Origin: an uncultured Brevundimonas sp.
Lineage (GTDB): Bacteria > Pseudomonadota > Alphaproteobacteria > Caulobacterales > Caulobacteraceae
Reading direction: 5' to 3'
DNA length: 6,886 nt
NCBI GenBank assembly: GCA_946481425.1
Contig: CAMLNT010000126.1
Span: forward strand, 1 to 6,886
The notes under the pieces are model-generated. The model searched no databases. It saw nothing but the letters and a program-made list of their open reading frames with translations, and had not been told where the DNA came from. Below are positions 6,782 to 6,886 of this stretch, in pieces (position 1 is the stretch's first letter; each line of letters begins with the position of its first letter). The translations under genes were made by a program, and so were the position numbers.

Positions 6782-6787
6782 CCTCCT
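6782..6787 (-). promoter_or_regulatory. Ribosome binding site of the ABM gene
   Basis: On the minus strand this reads AGGAGG, five bases before ATG 6776. It favours the 98-residue protein over the 114-residue frame. Confidence 0.8.
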
Positions 6788-6793
6788 GCGAGC

Positions 6794-6822
6794 GATGACG
6801 CGGTTGGAATACTGCGATCATC
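6794..6822 (-). repeat. Bulged inverted repeat between tRNA-Arg and the ABM gene
   Basis: On the minus strand GATGA-T-CGC pairs with GCGTCATC (8 bp with one bulged T) around a 12-base loop. It sits between the tRNA 3' end and the ABM ribosome site. It has no following T run. It may be a trailer structure, an operator, or chance. Confidence 0.3.
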
Positions 6823-6832
6823 ATACAGGAAG

Positions 6833-6886
6833 TGGCGCACCCGACACGATTCGAACGTGTGACCTTTGCCTTCGGAGGGCAACGCT
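6833..6886 (-). tRNA. tRNA-Arg (anticodon CCG), 3' part, truncated by window edge
   Basis: Read on the minus strand, the last 54 bases fold as the 3' part of a tRNA. The anticodon stem TTGCC/GGCAA encloses the 7-base loop CTCCGAA, giving anticodon CCG (6875-6873), which reads the arginine codon CGG. The variable loop is AGGTC. The T arm is ACACG-TTCGAAT-CGTGT with the invariant TTCGA. The acceptor 3' strand is CGGGTGC, then discriminator G and an encoded CCA (6835-6833). The 5' acceptor strand and most of the D arm are beyond the window; the missing 5' strand should read GCACCCG. No T-rich terminator follows. Confidence 0.95.

Noticed and set aside
6833..6886. tRNA-Arg 3' end as an integration site for a mobile element
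   Set aside because: No integrase, no second copy of the tRNA 3' end and no composition shift are present in the window; the tRNA is followed by ordinary chromosomal genes.

Overview
This window is GC-rich, densely packed DNA from an alphaproteobacterium. The proteins, very short gene gaps and weak separate promoters look like Caulobacteraceae, and Brevundimonas would fit, but that placement is inferred from sequence feel and not from a search. There is no sign of a prophage, insertion sequence, CRISPR array or recent transfer.

Layout. Positions 1-2362 (+) hold a tight run of three genes: the C-terminal part of a TerC-family membrane protein, biotin synthase (bioB), and a secreted glutaminyl-peptide cyclotransferase. 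Each of the two junctions is stop, one base, then ATG, so translation is probably coupled. A small Tat-exported protein with a FliL-like pattern follows (2398-2796, +). Convergent to it, only 7 bases away, is a two-gene minus-strand operon read from 3888 to 2804: pterin-4a-carbinolamine dehydratase, then an NAD(H)-type short-chain dehydrogenase, joined by an ATGA overlap. A 123-base divergent intergenic region with palindromic sequence separates this operon from a Crp/Fnr-family regulator (4012-4713, +).

The Crp/Fnr gene runs head-on into a minus-strand gene (6410-4710), and the two stop codons lie on the same CTAG. That minus-strand gene encodes the most unusual protein here: two transmembrane helices, two TrkA-N/RCK-like Rossmann segments and a C-terminal RyR (ryanodine receptor) domain. 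Upstream of it on the same strand are a small antibiotic-biosynthesis-monooxygenase (ABM) fold protein (6776-6480) and the 3' part of tRNA-Arg(CCG), cut by the window edge.

How the parts may work together. The pterin dehydratase/SDR pair could be a pterin-recycling or aromatic-metabolism unit, possibly controlled from the shared divergent region. The TrkA-N/RyR protein is probably a membrane sensor or channel-like protein that reads a nucleotide ligand. The remaining genes look like ordinary housekeeping neighbours. No gene-free stretch exceeds about 125 bases.
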